From Bremerella cremea (GTDB taxonomy: Bacteria > Planctomycetota > Planctomycetia > Pirellulales > Pirellulaceae): a stretch of DNA of 64,000 bases. Location of the stretch: positions 372,001 to 436,000 of the forward strand of contig NZ_QPEX01000045.1 in assembly GCF_003335505.1 (NCBI RefSeq). The letters run 5' to 3'. The notes under the pieces are model-generated. The model did no database searches and had not been told where the DNA came from. It worked only from the letters and a program-made list of their open reading frames with translations. The position numbers were made by a program, and so were the translations under genes. Position 1 is the first letter of the stretch. Every line of letters begins with the position of its first letter. Positions 27,207 to 36,466 of this stretch are shown here, piece by piece.

Positions 27207-28613
27207 ATGTCTCGATTCCTTGCCGTAGCGCAAATCGTTTGCCGCCCGTGGTGCTCTTGCGACCGATTGACCACTCGAATCGCTTTTGGCCTGCTCGTTG
27301 GTCTCCTCCCCCTGCTCTCGCCAGTCCCCGCACAGGCAGCGTCTCCCCGCAAGCCCAACATCGTCGTCATTATGGCGGACGATATTGGCTACGAGTGCTT
27401 AGGCTGCTACGGCTCAAAGGCGTATCCTACTCCCAACATCGATCGCCTGGCAGCGGAAGGGATGCGGTTTGAAAATGCCCATGCGCAGCCCATTTGCACA
27501 CCCTCGCGCGTGCAGATCATGACCGGCATCTACAACAACCGGAACTACATTCAGTTCGGGCTGCTTGATCCCCAAGCAACAACGTTTGCCAACCTCCTAC
27601 GCGATGCCGGTTACGAAACATGCATCGCCGGGAAGTGGCAACTTCAAGGCGGTTTAGCAGGCCCGGCGAAGTTCGGGTTCGATCATTACTGCTTGTGGCA
27701 ATTGACGCGGCGTCCTAGTCGCTATCCGAACCCTGGCCTGGAAATCGACGGCAAGGAGGTCGATTTCAAGAACGGCGAGTTTGGGCCGGATGTGGTAAGT
27801 GATTATGTCTGCAACTTCATCGAGACGAACCAAGACAAACCGTTCCTGGTTTACTATCCGATGATCGCCCCGCACTGGCCCTTTCTGCCAACGCCTGACC
27901 ATCCCGATTGGGATCCCACGATGTGGCGAGACAAAGAAACCGAGCCTGGTGGGTTCAAGGGACCGGAATACTGGGACGCGATGGTTCGATATACCGATAA
28001 AATGGTCGGCAAAGTTCTCAACAAGCTCGACGAGCTAAAACTGCGCGAGAACACGCTTGTCATCTGGACCGGCGACAACGGCACCTACACCAGTATCGTG
28101 ACACCGTTTCAGGGTCGAGATTATCGGGGCGGCAAAGGCAGCCCCAAAGACAACGGAACGCACGTGGGCTTCTTGGCCAGTTGGCCTGGCAAAATCGAGC
28201 CTGGGAAAGTGGTCGAAGATTTAGTCGATTTCAGCGATGTCTTCCCGACGGTTTTGGAAGTTGCAGGCCTCGAAGTCCCGGACGAGTTGAAGATCGACGG
28301 AGTCAGCTTAGCCCCGGTGTTTATCGGTAAGCAGCGAAAGAAGCCTTACATTTATTGTTGGTACGAACGCAACGGTATGCGTGGCAAAGCTTCGCAGCAC
28401 GTGCGTGACGCTCGCTACAAGTTGTACGCCGACGGTAGGCTGTTCGACATACAGGAAGACCCGGCGGAAGAAATCAACTTGGCCAGTGGCTCTGCGCAGG
28501 TTCCAGAGCCCGAGCGGATCGAACGCCTCCGCGCAGCTTTAAATAAGCATGTCGCAGTTACGGTAGCGTCCGATCCGATTCAAAAGAAACGTCGGCAAGC
28601 GTTTAAGGATTAG
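27207..28613 (+). CDS. Secreted arylsulfatase-family sulfatase
   Basis: This 468-residue enzyme belongs to the alkaline-phosphatase-superfamily sulfatases. After a signal peptide (about 23-44; IAFGLLVGLLPLLSPVPAQA) comes KPNIVVIMADDIGYECLGCYG with the metal-binding Asp pair. The formylglycine site is Cys-97 in CTPSRVQIMTG. WTGDNGTYTS supplies further metal ligands, and Lys/His residues follow. It should remove sulfate esters outside the cytoplasm, probably from sulfated polysaccharides, a known planctomycete speciality. The substrate class cannot be determined here. Its 3' end overlaps the convergent peptidase gene by 11 bases. Confidence 0.95.
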   Translation: MSRFLAVAQIVCRPWCSCDRLTTRIAFGLLVGLLPLLSPVPAQAASPRKPNIVVIMADDIGYECLGCYGSKAYPTPNIDRLAAEGMRFENAHAQPICTPSRVQIMTGIYNNRNYIQFGLLDPQATTFANLLRDAGYETCIAGKWQLQGGLAGPAKFGFDHYCLWQLTRRPSRYPNPGLEIDGKEVDFKNGEFGPDVVSDYVCNFIETNQDKPFLVYYPMIAPHWPFLPTPDHPDWDPTMWRDKETEPGGFKGPEYWDAMVRYTDKMVGKVLNKLDELKLRENTLVIWTGDNGTYTSIVTPFQGRDYRGGKGSPKDNGTHVGFLASWPGKIEPGKVVEDLVDFSDVFPTVLEVAGLEVPDELKIDGVSLAPVFIGKQRKKPYIYCWYERNGMRGKASQHVRDARYKLYADGRLFDIQEDPAEEINLASGSAQVPEPERIERLRAALNKHVAVTVASDPIQKKRRQAFKD

Positions 28614-30705
28614 TCCCCGCTTGTTTAATTTCGGCAGCCACCTCTTCCACTTTTCGCATGACACGCATGAGGTTTTCGCCCAAGATACCGCGAATTTGCT
28701 CTTCCGTGTAACCTCGTTCGAGCAAGCCTTGGGTGATGTAAGGATAGCGGCTAACGTCCTCTAAACCGACCGGCAAAGCGTCGACTCCGTCGAAATCGGC
28801 ACCGAGCCCCACATGCTCCCAGCCAGCCACCTTTACCAAGTGATCGATGTGATCGAGCACATCGTTGATAGTGCCCAAGTCCATCGGGTTCTCGCGGTCC
28901 CATTTGGCCATGCGAACATCGGCTTCGGCCTGGCCGACTTCCTCGATCAACTTCTGCTTCAAGTCGAATCGAACCGAATAGCGGGCAGCAGATTCCGGCA
29001 CAACAAACGCCGAGTAGAAGTTGACCATCACCAACCCTTCCGTGTCGTGGACCCGCTTCAAAACATCGTCGGGGACATTGCGGGGCGAATCGGCCACCGA
29101 CCGAGCCGATGAATGCGAGAAGATAATCGGCGCCTTACTGACATCCATCGCAGCATGCATCGTCTTGGGAGAGACATGCGAGATATCAACCATCATGCCA
29201 AGCCGGTTCATCTGCTGTACCACCTCGACACCAAACGGACTCAAGCCGCCAGTCTGTTCGTCGTCGGTGCTTGAATCGGCCCAACTCAAATTCTTGCTGT
29301 GGGTCAACGTCATGTAGCGTGCCCCTTGATCGTACAGATGATTCAAGTTGGCCAGCGATTCCTGAATGCAGTGCCCCCCTTCCACGCCGATCAACGAGGC
29401 AACCTTTCCGGTCTTGGAAATCCGTTCGATGTCGTCCACGGTGGTCGCTAGTTCAAACTGATCGGGGTAAATCTCTACCATCTTCTTGACCAACGCGATT
29501 TGTTCGAGCGTGGTGAGAAACGCGGTTCCCTTATCCCCCAAAGTTGCTGGCACATAGACCGACCAAAACTGAGCCCCAACATTCCCTTCTTTGAGACGCG
29601 GAATATCGGTATGGATCTTGGGCTGGGGTTGGCGAATGTCGATCTTCTCGAAGCTGCTGCTTCCTTTTTCGCGAATTTCCCACATCAAGTCGTTGTGGCC
29701 GTCGATCACCAAGGCTGATTCATGGATTCGTTTTGCTTCGGGGCTGAGCGTCATTTGTTTGTCCGTCTTGGCGGAATTAGGAGGAGTTTGGTTCCAAGTC
29801 CAACGCCACAGGTTCCGAGAATCGGCGTAACGAGCATCCGTTCCGCTGGAACCAAGGACGATCATGATTCGACGATCACCATCCCGCTCGCAGCAGGAAG
29901 CCAAGCAAGCTCCTGCTTTGCTGGTGGTGCCGGTCTTAATTCCTAGGTAGTTTTCGTACTGGAGCAACCGATTCGTGTTGTTCCACTCGACTTCCCGCTT
30001 GGTTCCGTCCGGTTGGGTCACCTTGGTTTTGTAAGTCGACGTCCCCACCACCTTGGACAGAATCGGGCTTTTCATGATTTCGCGAGCCAAGATCGCCTGA
30101 TCGGCTGCCGTGGTTAGATGCTCGTCGTTATCCAAGCCGTGCGAGTTGCGATAGCCGGTACTGTTCATCCCCAACGACTTAGCGCGCTGGTTCATCGCTT
30201 CGATAAATCGATCGTATCCCTTGGCTTCCGACGCTTCGCCCACGCGATCGCCAAAATGCTCGGCAAAAGCGACCGAGGCGTCATTTCCCGAGGGCAACAT
30301 TAAACCGTACAACAGTTCCCCTACCGAGACTTTCTCGCCAGCTTTGACGCCGCTGGTCGAGCCGATCGTTTTATCCGCTTTTTCCGAAAACGTAATGATC
30401 TCGTTAATCGCGTCAGGGTCTTTCTCAATGACCTCGCTGACCAGCAAAGCAGTCATCATCTTGGTGACGCTGGCCGGGTGCAGACGTTCGGTATCGTTAG
30501 CCCCATCCAGCCGTTTGCCTGTGTCCGCATCGACCACAATCCACGCCTTGCAGGATACCACCGGCGGGCCATCCAAGGGATCGACCTTTTTGGCCTTGGC
30601 ATCAGGCGAGTCGGCATTTGCCAGGGAAAGCGGAGCGACGCAGAACACGCTCCCAAGAAGCAACGCCACCAGATTCAGGCGACGGCAAAGGTAGGTTGAA
30701 GGCAT
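28603..30705 (-). CDS. Fusion of S11 D-Ala-D-Ala carboxypeptidase and M19 membrane dipeptidase
   Basis: This 700-residue exported protein has a signal peptide (about 8-30) and two enzyme domains. Residues about 45-305 form a DacA-type serine carboxypeptidase with SVTK (79-82), SGN (139-141) and KTGTT (257-261), which would trim D-Ala from peptidoglycan stem peptides. Residues about 322-690 form a renal-type M19 dipeptidase with HND (337-339), EGGHC, DISHVS, FSHSSARSV and GLGADFDG, which supply the two-zinc site. M19 enzymes cleave dipeptides, including ones with C-terminal D-residues. The usual S11 C-terminal domain is absent, its place being taken by the dipeptidase. I see no frameshift: the frame is continuous and both active sites are complete. 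Confidence 0.92.
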   Translation of the reverse strand: MPSTYLCRRLNLVALLLGSVFCVAPLSLANADSPDAKAKKVDPLDGPPVVSCKAWIVVDADTGKRLDGANDTERLHPASVTKMMTALLVSEVIEKDPDAINEIITFSEKADKTIGSTSGVKAGEKVSVGELLYGLMLPSGNDASVAFAEHFGDRVGEASEAKGYDRFIEAMNQRAKSLGMNSTGYRNSHGLDNDEHLTTAADQAILAREIMKSPILSKVVGTSTYKTKVTQPDGTKREVEWNNTNRLLQYENYLGIKTGTTSKAGACLASCCERDGDRRIMIVLGSSGTDARYADSRNLWRWTWNQTPPNSAKTDKQMTLSPEAKRIHESALVIDGHNDLMWEIREKGSSSFEKIDIRQPQPKIHTDIPRLKEGNVGAQFWSVYVPATLGDKGTAFLTTLEQIALVKKMVEIYPDQFELATTVDDIERISKTGKVASLIGVEGGHCIQESLANLNHLYDQGARYMTLTHSKNLSWADSSTDDEQTGGLSPFGVEVVQQMNRLGMMVDISHVSPKTMHAAMDVSKAPIIFSHSSARSVADSPRNVPDDVLKRVHDTEGLVMVNFYSAFVVPESAARYSVRFDLKQKLIEEVGQAEADVRMAKWDRENPMDLGTINDVLDHIDHLVKVAGWEHVGLGADFDGVDALPVGLEDVSRYPYITQGLLERGYTEEQIRGILGENLMRVMRKVEEVAAEIKQAGTNP

Positions 30706-30871
30706 CGGTGCGGATCCTTTTCAGGGGAATAGCAGGCAAGATATATGCTGTTCAACCTATTCTCTGCCTCCGGTCCCAGCAATGAGGAACTGCGCAAATA
30801 GATATCTTTTTTGCGCAGTTTTCGTTGCCTTCTCTTTTTCCCTTGAGGGAACTTAGTTGGATCTCGCTTCC

Positions 30872-32809
30872 TTACGCCAAAACGACGTCGAGGCTTTCTT
30901 CGGCAGAGGCGATCGCCAGGTGGGTAAAACTGACTTCTCCTGCTTTCTTTTTGCCGACATGCACGGTGTAGCTTCCTTCGGCAAACACTGGCGGACGGAA
31001 CGAAGTGCCGGTAACCCGCTGGGTATAAAGAATCTCGCCTGTTTCGTCATGCACCACTTGAACGACCGGATTGGTCGCCTCGTCGAACTTGAGTTCCGGC
31101 AGAAAACCCACCGCCTTGCGTCCATCGTAATTGGCCACGGCCACTTTGAGCGGCCAGCCAGCAAACTGTTCGCTGTCTCCCTTCTTCGCATCCGAGAAAC
31201 GTGGCCAACACTCGATGGTCACCTCTTGCGTCTTCTTGTTGAATCGCACGATGCCGTAGCCGTCGGCACGCTGCTTTTCGTCCCGAATGTTCGGCGGATT
31301 GGCATACGCCATCATCGAAATCTTATTCCCCAGGCCATCTTTAAAGTCGCCGGTCCACGGCAACGGACTATCAGCCACCGGATTGGGCCCTGGCTTCTCG
31401 TCGAGCGGATGCCACCAGCGTCCGTAAATGGTATTCACCAACGCCGGACTGGTGAAACCATAAGGGCCGTCGCCGAAGTCGTCGATGCCATGCTTTACCA
31501 CGACGGCCAAGTGTTGATCGCCACACAAGTGAATCGCTTTGGCACGGCGGATCTCTTCGAGCGCCTTCTTACGCCCCGTTTGTGGCCAACCGTTGCAATC
31601 GAGGTCGGCCAGCAGGCGGCCTGTTTCGGAACCATGCATGTGAACGGCTCCGCAGAATGCGGTTTGCGAAAGCACACACTTCATTTGCACGTCACTCCAA
31701 TCTTCCCCCCATTGCTTGAGGAAATTGAGCTGACGCTCGCCCAGCAAAACCAACCCCGGCAAGTCGATCGAGTTGGGATCGTAGCTAGGATCGTTAATAT
31801 GATCAGGCCGCGGGCCCATCTGCGGAATCTTACCCGCTGGCCCGCTCTTGAATTTGCGATCTTCCAGAATGGCGAAATCAACGCCACCGACTTTCATGCT
31901 AGTAAAGTAAACGGTAATGCCTCGCTCGATGGTGGCGGGGTCCGGCGAATCGGGCAAGTGCCACGATTGTTGCCGCTGCACCATGTTGACGTATTCAGCG
32001 GGATACATGAACCCACCATCCGCGTTGCCAGGCAGTGTCGAAAGCCGTCCATTCTCGCCCCACAAGTTGGGCTGGCCGACATCGTGATCGTCTGGCGTAC
32101 AAATGGCCGGCCGATCGCGAATGACATCGCGAAACTGAAGTCCAAATTCAATCCAGCCAGCGGTGTGCTCGGTATGTCGATAGGTTTGATCCCCGGCAAA
32201 GAAAAGCAGGTCAGGATCTTGCAGCAGTAAGTTTTCCAAGATCTCTGGACGAGCCCCCACGGTGCGGCTTGAATTGCACGACATGTTGGCGACGACGATG
32301 GTTTCTTTGTCGATCGGATCTTTACGAATCGTCCCCTCGAACATCGCCTGCTTGCCATGCCGCACACGATACGGCACGGTTTTCGATCCATCCCAGTTCT
32401 CAACGCGGAAGTGGGCACTCCAACCAGGGAACAGAACTTCCTCCTTGGCAATCTCAATCCACTCGCCGTCTGGCTTGATTTCCAATCGAGCTTCGCGTGC
32501 TTCGTCTGGTTTCAACGGAAACAACTGGGCGGTCATTTTCAGCACACCGCGATCTTGGGTGTACACCGCAAAGGCAACCACTTCGTCGCGCGGGACCAAC
32601 ATCGGCGGAGGGGGAGTCTTACCGTTCGCTTTCTTCTCCCACCAGTTGCCCACAGCCAACGAGTCCAACCGTTTGTGGTCTGCACCGAATGGCATCGCCG
32701 GATCGATTTTCGCAGGGGCTGCACGGTCTTGCCCCGAAACCAGAGCGGCTGGGCCTCCCCAGGCAAACAGGGAAGAAAGCTTCAGCCAAATACGTCGAGA
32801 GAGCTTCAT
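30872..32809 (-). CDS. PhoD-like metallophosphoesterase
   Basis: This 645-residue exported protein has an N-terminus with paired arginines (KLSRRIWLKLSSLFAW), suggestive of Tat export, and a PhoD-like catalytic domain. An N-terminal beta domain (about 45-165) precedes motifs ANMSCNSSRTVG, LLFFAGDQTYRHTEHTAG and CTPDDHDVGQPNLWGENGR, with KAIHLCGDQHLAVVVKHG further on. These contain the Asp/His metal ligands of the family. It probably hydrolyses phosphate mono- or diesters outside the cytoplasm. The sequence GDQTYR differs from the more usual GDYIYE, so substrate preference may differ. No Pho-box was identified in the short upstream gap. Confidence 0.88.
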   Translation of the reverse strand: MKLSRRIWLKLSSLFAWGGPAALVSGQDRAAPAKIDPAMPFGADHKRLDSLAVGNWWEKKANGKTPPPPMLVPRDEVVAFAVYTQDRGVLKMTAQLFPLKPDEAREARLEIKPDGEWIEIAKEEVLFPGWSAHFRVENWDGSKTVPYRVRHGKQAMFEGTIRKDPIDKETIVVANMSCNSSRTVGARPEILENLLLQDPDLLFFAGDQTYRHTEHTAGWIEFGLQFRDVIRDRPAICTPDDHDVGQPNLWGENGRLSTLPGNADGGFMYPAEYVNMVQRQQSWHLPDSPDPATIERGITVYFTSMKVGGVDFAILEDRKFKSGPAGKIPQMGPRPDHINDPSYDPNSIDLPGLVLLGERQLNFLKQWGEDWSDVQMKCVLSQTAFCGAVHMHGSETGRLLADLDCNGWPQTGRKKALEEIRRAKAIHLCGDQHLAVVVKHGIDDFGDGPYGFTSPALVNTIYGRWWHPLDEKPGPNPVADSPLPWTGDFKDGLGNKISMMAYANPPNIRDEKQRADGYGIVRFNKKTQEVTIECWPRFSDAKKGDSEQFAGWPLKVAVANYDGRKAVGFLPELKFDEATNPVVQVVHDETGEILYTQRVTGTSFRPPVFAEGSYTVHVGKKKAGEVSFTHLAIASAEESLDVVLA

Positions 32810-32946
32810 GATCTTTGCTTACGAATAGATAAAAGCAGGCAGGACATTCGATCCTTATATTTTGGCGCAAACCGATACTCCAACAACCACTTTTCCCTCT
32901 TTCTAGCAAAAAACCGCACGAAGAATCCTCACAGCAGAGAAAAAAA

Positions 32947-32971
32947 CGCCCAGCCCCGGCGCGTTAGGGCG
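32947..32971 (-). terminator. Possible terminator for the ZIP-family gene
   Basis: On the minus strand, CGCCC and GGGCG enclose a GC-rich inner region with a GCCCCGGC-type core. A run of Ts follows. It is about 140 bases beyond the stop at 33109. Confidence 0.4.
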
Positions 32972-33108
32972 GCTTTAATAGTTAGTTAGCTTATCGAGAA
33001 CGAAATACGCCCACGACTCAAAATACCGAGCCTTCGAGAAACGTCCGACGCTTAGAAGCGGCCAAGGCTTCCCCCGCTCTGAAGTAACTCATAAACAAGA
33101 TTACAACA

Positions 33109-33822
33109 CTAATGCAACAAATCGTGGCCCATAATTCCCAAGGCAAACCCCAGCACCGCGCCCAGTGGCGGCGCCCAGGCGTTTTCGAGTCGTACGCCGG
33201 GTGCGATATCTTGAAACACTAGAAACAAAATCCCGCCTCCGGCAATCATCTTGATCACTGCTACCAGCGTCGGAAATTGGGCCAGCAGAAAGTAGCCACT
33301 CAGTCCGGCGATTGGCCCAAGCATCGCCAGACCTGCGAAAACAACCACGATCTTAAAACCGGTCAGCCCTGGTCCGCGATTCATTTCGCGATAGGCATTA
33401 AAGCCTTCCGGAAAGTTCTGCAAGCCAATCAGAAAAGCCAGCAGCAATCCAGAATCGCCGCCGGTGCTGAAAACGGCTCCGAGGGCCATTGCTTCTGGAA
33501 TGAAATCAGCCAGCATCGCAACCAATTGACTGGTCGCACTTTTCCTGCGTGCCAACACGATATCGAGCCCGCAAAACGCGAGCCCCCCAACAACGAACCA
33601 AGAAACTGACGCCATCGGGCTTAGCACGGCACTAGCTTCCGGCACTAAAACCAACGCGACGGCAGAAAACAACGCCCCGCCACCAAACGCCAAGACGGCA
33701 TGCCGAAATTCTTCCTCCAACCAATCAGGGTGAATCCGTTCAAAACGGGCCAAAATAGCCCCTGCCGGCATCGATAAGCCAGCCAACAGAGTCAACAAAG
33801 CGACGGTTATCCAAGTTGCCAT
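33109..33822 (-). CDS. ZIP-family metal permease-like protein
   Basis: This 237-residue protein has about eight hydrophobic segments in the ZIP/ZupT arrangement. The two family motifs are present but altered: ADFIPEAMALGAVF and LQNFPEGFNAY carry Asp and Gln where the metal-binding His of HNxPEG usually stands. It may therefore transport a different cation or act in another way. The start MATWITVALL is followed by the first helix; an upstream ATG adds 15 unrelated residues. It stands alone, divergent from the baeRF gene. Confidence 0.85.
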   Translation of the reverse strand: MATWITVALLTLLAGLSMPAGAILARFERIHPDWLEEEFRHAVLAFGGGALFSAVALVLVPEASAVLSPMASVSWFVVGGLAFCGLDIVLARRKSATSQLVAMLADFIPEAMALGAVFSTGGDSGLLLAFLIGLQNFPEGFNAYREMNRGPGLTGFKIVVVFAGLAMLGPIAGLSGYFLLAQFPTLVAVIKMIAGGGILFLVFQDIAPGVRLENAWAPPLGAVLGFALGIMGHDLLH

Positions 33823-34148
33823 GTGGCATTGTCTTTTGAAGGTGTAAGAAATTCTGAAAAGAGGCACCGGGCGTTTCGGCGCGGTGTTTGCTTCTTAGTT
33901 AAGTCTGCGTTGTCAATCGCACGCGGACAGCCAGTGGTAGCTCTTTAATCCCTAGAAAAACGGTTTTGCTTCCATGTCGGCTGCCTTGCAGACAGCGATA
34001 GTTTCCGCAATTCAATCCAATCGATCAATCCAGCAACTGCATATCGTTTCTGGCTCTCGTGATGCGCAATCCTAGAGCGATCGACGGTCAAAGTGGTTTT
34101 TTACTGACCATCAAGGCAGTTCGCACTTCAGAAAGGAGAGTCATTGCC
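33823..34148. other. Divergent intergenic region
   Basis: This 326-base spacer lies between the ZIP-family gene (leftward) and the baeRF gene (rightward). GGAG a few bases before 34149 is the baeRF ribosome binding site. I see no repeat or RNA gene. Confidence 0.45.
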
Positions 34149-35315
34149 ATGTCATCGCAATTGATTCAATCGCTACTAAACGAGTCAAATGACGTTTGTG
34201 TTTCCCTTTATATGCCGATGGTTCGTTGGGGAAGAGAAGTTCGCCAGAACGAAATTCGCTTTAAGAACCTTCTCAAAGATACCGAGCAATTACTTGATAA
34301 AGACGAGGTCGCCACATCAGAATCGCGGCAGGGCGTGCTCGCACAACTCCAGAACTTTATCAACGAACCGGATCACGATGCCTGGAAGCATCCGCACTCA
34401 GGCCTAGCGTTATTCGTTACGCCAGATTCGTTGGAAGTTCATTCCATGAACTACACGTGCGAAGAACAGGCGCACGTGGGCGAACGCTTTTACCTGCGTC
34501 CTCTGCTTCCTACCTTGCATGGAGACGGCAGCTTTGTTGTCTTAACCATCAGCCAGAAGCATGTGCGTTTGTTTGAAGGGAATCGCGATGGCTTGGAAGA
34601 ACGCTTCCCCGAGGACCTGCCGGAAAGCTTGAAAGAGGCTCTGAATATCGATGACTATATGACTTCGATTCAGCACTTCAGCTACGCAGCCGGCAATCAG
34701 GTCGATACGATGTATCACGGACATGGGGCTGGCGAAGACGACCACAAGGCGAACATCTTGCAGTTCTTCCACCGGATCGACGCTCCCTTATCGGAATACC
34801 TCGAGGGGCGCGAAGATCCGCTCATCTTTGCAGGCGTCGAATACTTGTTCCCGATCTTCAAGGAAGCAACTAGCTACAAACAGTTGTTGCCCGATCCGAT
34901 CGAGGGGAACTTCGACGAAACGTCAGCCGAAGAGTTGCACAAGAAGGCATTGGAAGTCGTGGAGCCTTATTTCCGCCAGGAAATTACCGAAGCGATTGAA
35001 AACTACAACGATGCCCATGGTCGCAACTGTGCCACGGACGACCTGGAAACGATCCTGCAAGCCGCACAGATGGGGGCGGTCGATACACTTCTGATTCGAG
35101 AAAAGACGCCTATCTGGGGTCATCTCGACGAAGAGGGACACGTGCAGCAAGATAAAGCCCCCAGTGAAGGCAGCCTCGACCTGCTCGACGAAGCAGCCGT
35201 CGAAACGCTGGACAAGGGAGGCGATGTGTTCGTCGTGCGCGACGAAGACTTCCCTTCCGAAAAAAGCTCGGCGGTTGCCAAGCTGCGTTTTGCGATTGAA
35301 GCGACCACGCCGTAA
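34149..35315 (+). CDS. Bacterial eRF1-like (baeRF) family protein
   Basis: This 388-residue soluble protein has the pattern of the bacterial archaeo-eukaryotic release-factor families. An N-terminal segment (VCVSLYMPMVRWGREVRQNEIRFKNLLKD) is followed by a middle domain (GSFVVLTISQKHVRLFEG) and a C-terminal L7Ae-like part (DLETILQAAQMGAVDTLLIREKTPIW). Loss of a GGQ motif suggests it does not terminate translation in the classical way; a ribosome- or stress-linked role is suspected for the family, but not established here. AAAGGAGAG before the ATG supports this start over an ATG 90 bases upstream. It is convergent with ruvB. Confidence 0.82.
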   Translation: MSSQLIQSLLNESNDVCVSLYMPMVRWGREVRQNEIRFKNLLKDTEQLLDKDEVATSESRQGVLAQLQNFINEPDHDAWKHPHSGLALFVTPDSLEVHSMNYTCEEQAHVGERFYLRPLLPTLHGDGSFVVLTISQKHVRLFEGNRDGLEERFPEDLPESLKEALNIDDYMTSIQHFSYAAGNQVDTMYHGHGAGEDDHKANILQFFHRIDAPLSEYLEGREDPLIFAGVEYLFPIFKEATSYKQLLPDPIEGNFDETSAEELHKKALEVVEPYFRQEITEAIENYNDAHGRNCATDDLETILQAAQMGAVDTLLIREKTPIWGHLDEEGHVQQDKAPSEGSLDLLDEAAVETLDKGGDVFVVRDEDFPSEKSSAVAKLRFAIEATTP

Positions 35316-35335
35316 AAATGTAAAGCGTCAGGCCG

Positions 35336-36328
35336 TTATTTCTTATACTTCTGAACATGTTCTAGCGCCTTAGCCGTCACCACACGGCCACGCGGCGTTC
35401 GGACAAGCAGTTCAGTCCGCAAGAGAAACGGCTCGACTTCATCGGCTAAGGTTTCCGGGGCGGCGTTCATTGTATGAGCGATCGCCTCGAGGCCGGCCGG
35501 GCCACCACCGAAAACGCGGATGATCGTACTTAAATACTTACGGTCTTGATTATCAAGCCCCAGCGTGTCGATCTCTTGCATCTTCATCGCGTCGCGGGCC
35601 AGCTGCAATGTGATGTGGCCGTCGGCCTTGCTGGTAACATAATCGCGGATCCAGCGGAGACGATTATTCGCTACACGTGGGGTTCCTCGACTTCGCTCTG
35701 AAATCTCTAACGAGGCATCATCTTCGATCGTAACACTTAGCTTCACCGCATTACGGCGGATAATTTCGGCCAGTTCTTCATTGGTGTAAAAATCGAGATG
35801 TTCGCGTAACGGGAAACGATCACGCAGGGGCGCCGTCAACATGCCGCTGCGAGTGGTCGCACCAATAAGCGTGAACGGTTTGATTTGTAAATTGATCGTC
35901 CGGGCGTTGGTCCCCTCCCCCAACACGATATCAATCCTAAAATCTTCCATGGCGGTGTAAAGATATTCCTCTACCGCCTTGGGCAACCGATGAATTTCGT
36001 CGATAAACAAGATGGAACGCTCGTCGGCGTTGGTCAGATAAGGCACCAAGTCCTTCGGCGCTTGCAAGGCAGGCCCCGACGTCAATTGAAAATTGACCCC
36101 CAGGTCTTTCGGAATGCAAGTTGCAAAGGTGGTTTTGCCCAGCCCGGGGGGGCCATCAAACAAGATATGGCCCAGAGGTTCGTCCCGTTTGACAGCAGCA
36201 TCGACTACCACCTTCAGACGCTCGCGAACCTCTAGCTGGCCGACCATTTCCGAAATGGATTGCGGGCGGAGGCTACGATCTTCCTCGCTGGGACCATCAT
36301 CGCCACGCAAAACCGTTTCCCTGCCCAT
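35336..36328 (-). CDS. ruvB: Holliday junction branch migration ATPase RuvB
   Basis: RuvB is the hexameric motor that drives branch migration with RuvA. The 330-residue protein has Walker A GPPGLGKTTFA (about 59-69), Walker B ILFIDEIHRL, sensor motif LIGATTRSGMLTAPLRDRF, the arginine-finger region and the C-terminal winged-helix DNA-binding domain (TPRGRVVTAKALEHV). Length is normal. ruvA and ruvC are about 3.3 kb further along on the same strand rather than adjacent. Confidence 0.97.
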   Translation of the reverse strand: MGRETVLRGDDGPSEEDRSLRPQSISEMVGQLEVRERLKVVVDAAVKRDEPLGHILFDGPPGLGKTTFATCIPKDLGVNFQLTSGPALQAPKDLVPYLTNADERSILFIDEIHRLPKAVEEYLYTAMEDFRIDIVLGEGTNARTINLQIKPFTLIGATTRSGMLTAPLRDRFPLREHLDFYTNEELAEIIRRNAVKLSVTIEDDASLEISERSRGTPRVANNRLRWIRDYVTSKADGHITLQLARDAMKMQEIDTLGLDNQDRKYLSTIIRVFGGGPAGLEAIAHTMNAAPETLADEVEPFLLRTELLVRTPRGRVVTAKALEHVQKYKK

Positions 36329-36466
36329 CCTGGAACCTTTGTATCCCTTTGAAGATTTCGTAGTCGCGCTAAACCGCTGAGTCAGTGAACAAGTGTGGAC
36401 TATCGCGGTTCACTATAACAAATGCCCCCCAGGGTCGGAAAGTTCGGAATCCGGAGAGTAAGCAAG

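Noticed and set aside
30857..32230. 457-codon open frame on the + strand
   Set aside because: It is antisense to the PhoD-like gene across nearly its whole length; the opposite frame has clear phosphoesterase motifs and this one has none.
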